From the NCBI GenBank assembly GCA_016213725.1, contig JACQZS010000315.1, positions 1-54,423 of the forward strand: a DNA stretch of 54,423 nucleotides. Direction: 5' to 3'. The DNA comes from Acidobacteriota bacterium. GTDB taxonomy: Bacteria; Acidobacteriota; Terriglobia; Bryobacterales; Bryobacteraceae. Position numbers and translations under genes: made by a program. This document shows, one piece after another, positions 52,329 to 54,423 of the stretch. How positions within the stretch are numbered: the stretch's first letter is position 1; every line of letters begins with the position of its first letter. The notes below the pieces were generated by a model. That model had not been told where the DNA came from, did no database searches, and saw nothing but the letters and a program-made list of their open reading frames with translations.

Positions 52329-54423
52329 TTCACGGGGCGAGCTTCGAGCAGCGCCTTCTGCCCCTTCGCCACCACGCGATAGCGCCGCAGACGCACCGTG
52401 CCGCCGGAAAACGCATCGGCGATCACCGCCGCCTGCTCCTGGGCGTGGCGCTTGGCGCTGCCCGCCGAAGGCGCCGCCATCTCCTGACGGCCGGCGTAGC
52501 GCAGCGGACGGCGCGTGGCCATCAGCATCTGCTCCATGCGGTCGCGCACAAAAAGGAACGCGCCCATGTTGCGTGGCTCTTCCTGTACCCACACGATCTC
52601 GGCCGTCGAAGGATACCGCCACAGCACGTTCTCGATCTCGCGCGCCGGCCAGGGATACAACTGCTCCAGCCGGATGATGGCGGCGTCGGTGATGCCGCGC
52701 TTGTCGCGCTCCGCCAGCAGATCGTAGTAGACCTTGCCGGAGCAGAACAGAAGCTTTGAGATGCGGTCCGGGGCGGATGGTCCGCCGTCGGCCATCACCG
52801 GCTCAAAGCGCGCACTGGTGAACTCTTCCAGCCCGCTCACGGCCTTGGTGTGGCGCAGCAGGCTCTTCGGCGTGAAAATCACCAGCGGCTTGCGTACGCC
52901 GCGCCGGTCCGCCCCGCCGCGCACCTGGCGCCGCAGCAGGTGGAAGTACTGAGACGGCGTGGTGACGTTGCACACCTGCCAGTTCTCCTCGGCGCACAAC
53001 TGCAGGAAGCGCTCAATGCGCGCGCTGCTGTGCTCCGGCCCCTGGCCTTCGTAGCCGTGCGGCAGCAGCAGCACCAACCCGCTGGGCTGGCCCCACTTCG
53101 CTTCGCACGACGCAATGAACTGGTCGATCATGATCTGTGCGCCGTTGGCGAAGTCGCCGAACTGCGCCTCCCACAAGGTCAGCGTGAGCGGATCGCCCAG
53201 CGAATAACCGAATTCAAAACCCATCACGCCATACTCGGAGAGCGAGCTGTCGTGAACCTCAAAGCGCCCCTGGCCCGCGCCCAGGTGCATCATCGGCGTG
53301 TACGGGTGGCCGTTCTCGTTATCGAAATACTCCAGATGGCGCTGCGAAAACGTCCCGCGCCCGCTGTCCTGCCCGCTCAGGCGCACCGACGTGCCTTCCA
53401 GCGCCAGTGAGCCGAACGCCAGCGCCTCGCCCATCGCCCAGTCTGCCGCGCCACCCTTGAGCAGGTCCTTGCGCTTTTCAATAAAGCCCTTCAGCTTCGG
53501 GTGCAGGTGGAAGTCCTCAGGGAACGTCGTCAGGCCATTCACTACGCGCTCAATCAGGGCGCCGTCCACCGCCGTCTGCGCCGATTGCAGCGGCAGTTGG
53601 TCTTCCTCAATCTCCGTCATCTCCTGCAGTTCCCACTTCTCGCCCTTCTTCTGAGCCTCTTCGTGGGCGGCATTCAGTGCGTCCTGAATCTGGCGCTTGA
53701 TGCGCTCCAGCGAGTCCTTCGTGATCACGCCTTCACGCAGCAACTGCTCGGCGTATTGCGCGGCCGTGGTCTTCAGAGACTTGATCACGCGATACATCAG
53801 CGGCTGCGTGTAGCTGGGGTCGTCGCCCTCGTTGTGGCCGTAGCGGCGGTAGCAGATCATGTCGATCACCACATCTTTTTTGAACTTCATGCGGTAATCG
53901 ATGGCGATCTGAATGGCCCGCGCGCAGGCCTCCGGGTCGTCGCCGTTCACGTGCAGGATGGGAGCTTGCACCATGCGCGCGACGTCGGTGCAATAGGTCG
54001 AGCTGCGGCTCTCTTCCGGCGTCGCCGTGAAGCCGATCTGGTTGTTGATCACCAGGTGGATGGTGCCGCCCGTGGCATAGCCCTTCAGCAGCGAAAGATT
54101 CAGCGTCTCCGCCACCACACCCTGGCCTGCGAATGCGGCATCGCCGTGCACCAGCACCGGCAGCACCTTTTCGCGTTTCGCATCGCCCATCCAGGTCTGC
54201 TTGGCCCGGACAATGCCTTCCACCACCGGGTTCACGGCTTCCAGGTGGCTGGGGTTGGGCGACAGCGACACCTTGATCTCGCGCCCCCCGGCCGTGCGCT
54301 GGATGCCGCTCGCGCCCAGGTGATACTTCACGTCGCCGGAGCCCTGCGTCATCTCCGGATCCACGTTGCCTTCAAACTCGCCGAACACCTGCGACATCGA
54401 CTTGCCCACCAGGTTCGCCAGCA
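52325..54423 (-). CDS. sucA: 2-oxoglutarate dehydrogenase E1 component, N-terminal part outside the window
   Basis: SucA is the thiamine-diphosphate E1 of the TCA-cycle 2-oxoglutarate dehydrogenase complex. The frame runs off the right edge; about 699 residues of ~900+ are visible, lacking the N terminus. Features present are GDVKYHLGASG, LSPNPSHLEAVNPVV, VHGDAAFAGQGVVAETLN, the ThDP region VINNQIGFTATPEESRS, YGHNEGDDPSYTQPLMY and the C-terminal transketolase-type domain with VQEEPRNMGAFLFVRDRM. It is likely followed upstream by normal coding sequence. Its stop overlaps the adenosyltransferase stop. Confidence 0.96.
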   Translation of the reverse strand, partial: LANLVGKSMSQVFGEFEGNVDPEMTQGSGDVKYHLGASGIQRTAGGREIKVSLSPNPSHLEAVNPVVEGIVRAKQTWMGDAKREKVLPVLVHGDAAFAGQGVVAETLNLSLLKGYATGGTIHLVINNQIGFTATPEESRSSTYCTDVARMVQAPILHVNGDDPEACARAIQIAIDYRMKFKKDVVIDMICYRRYGHNEGDDPSYTQPLMYRVIKSLKTTAAQYAEQLLREGVITKDSLERIKRQIQDALNAAHEEAQKKGEKWELQEMTEIEEDQLPLQSAQTAVDGALIERVVNGLTTFPEDFHLHPKLKGFIEKRKDLLKGGAADWAMGEALAFGSLALEGTSVRLSGQDSGRGTFSQRHLEYFDNENGHPYTPMMHLGAGQGRFEVHDSSLSEYGVMGFEFGYSLGDPLTLTLWEAQFGDFANGAQIMIDQFIASCEAKWGQPSGLVLLLPHGYEGQGPEHSSARIERFLQLCAEENWQVCNVTTPSQYFHLLRRQVRGGADRRGVRKPLVIFTPKSLLRHTKAVSGLEEFTSARFEPVMADGGPSAPDRISKLLFCSGKVYYDLLAERDKRGITDAAIIRLEQLYPWPAREIENVLWRYPSTAEIVWVQEEPRNMGAFLFVRDRMEQMLMATRRPLRYAGRQEMAAPSAGSAKRHAQEQAAVIADAFSGGTVRLRRYRVVAKGQKALLEARPVN

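Noticed and set aside
1..54423. CRISPR arrays, insertion sequences and prophage genes
   Set aside because: No regularly spaced repeats, transposase or integrase motifs were found; contractile-tail-like genes belong to the T6SS.

Overview
The window is high-GC bacterial DNA and most resembles an acidobacterium of the Bryobacterales/Solibacter type. This rests on the gene mix: a large Oar-like TonB-dependent receptor with a carboxypeptidase-regulatory domain, a DUF1080 protein, Ser/Thr kinases with TPR tails, repeated GEFTRxF peptides, an exosortase locus and a contact-dependent type VI secretion system (T6SS). It is inferred from gene content, not from a marker gene.

Left arm (1-29.5 kb) is one nearly continuous T6SS island on the + strand. 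A PEGA-domain membrane protein (cut by the window edge) and a Ser/Thr kinase with a TPR tail lead into tssK1, a reverse-strand tail-anchored protein with six GEFTRxF-like repeats, then tssK2-tssL-tssM-tssB-tssC-hcp1-hcp2-tagJ-tssA-tssE-tssF-tssG-clpV-vgrG-ankyrin protein-putative effector. Many neighbours overlap by 1-47 bases, so this is probably translated as a coupled operon. The baseplate (TssA/E/F/G/K), membrane complex (TssL/M, no TssJ seen), sheath (TssB/C), tube (Hcp x2), recycling ATPase (ClpV) and spike (VgrG) are all present. VgrG has a 290-residue extension and is followed by an ankyrin protein and a 680-residue membrane-segment protein with an unknown C-terminal domain, the best effector candidate.

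Middle (29.5-41 kb): a TonB-dependent receptor and a convergent carboxylesterase, then an exosortase-associated locus: asparagine synthase-like amidotransferase (reverse), DegT-type PLP aminotransferase, FemAB-like acyltransferase, a structurally odd tRNA gene, exosortase and EpsI. The tRNA sits 8 bases after the FemAB-like gene. It pairs well in acceptor, D and anticodon stems, but lacks G19 and U33 and carries an extra base in the T stem. Since FemAB-family enzymes take their amino acid from aminoacyl-tRNA, a tRNA dedicated to this enzyme rather than to the ribosome is the most exciting hypothesis here.

Right arm: a flagellar group (fliW, csrA, an 809-residue flagellin, a small TPR protein, a FliT-like protein and fliD), with a CsrA-like site over the flagellin ribosome binding site and sigma-28-like -10 elements before fliD and the TPR gene. 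Housekeeping genes follow: DUF1080, gatB, a DUF2167-like membrane protein, ridA, a NYN/OST-HTH protein, a PduO-type cobalamin adenosyltransferase and the 3' two thirds of sucA, which runs off the right edge.

Base composition changes near 29.5-29.9 kb. The + strand is C-rich through the T6SS island and G-rich from the TonB receptor to about 44 kb whichever strand is coding, which suggests an inversion or insertion boundary. No IS element, CRISPR array or rRNA was seen.
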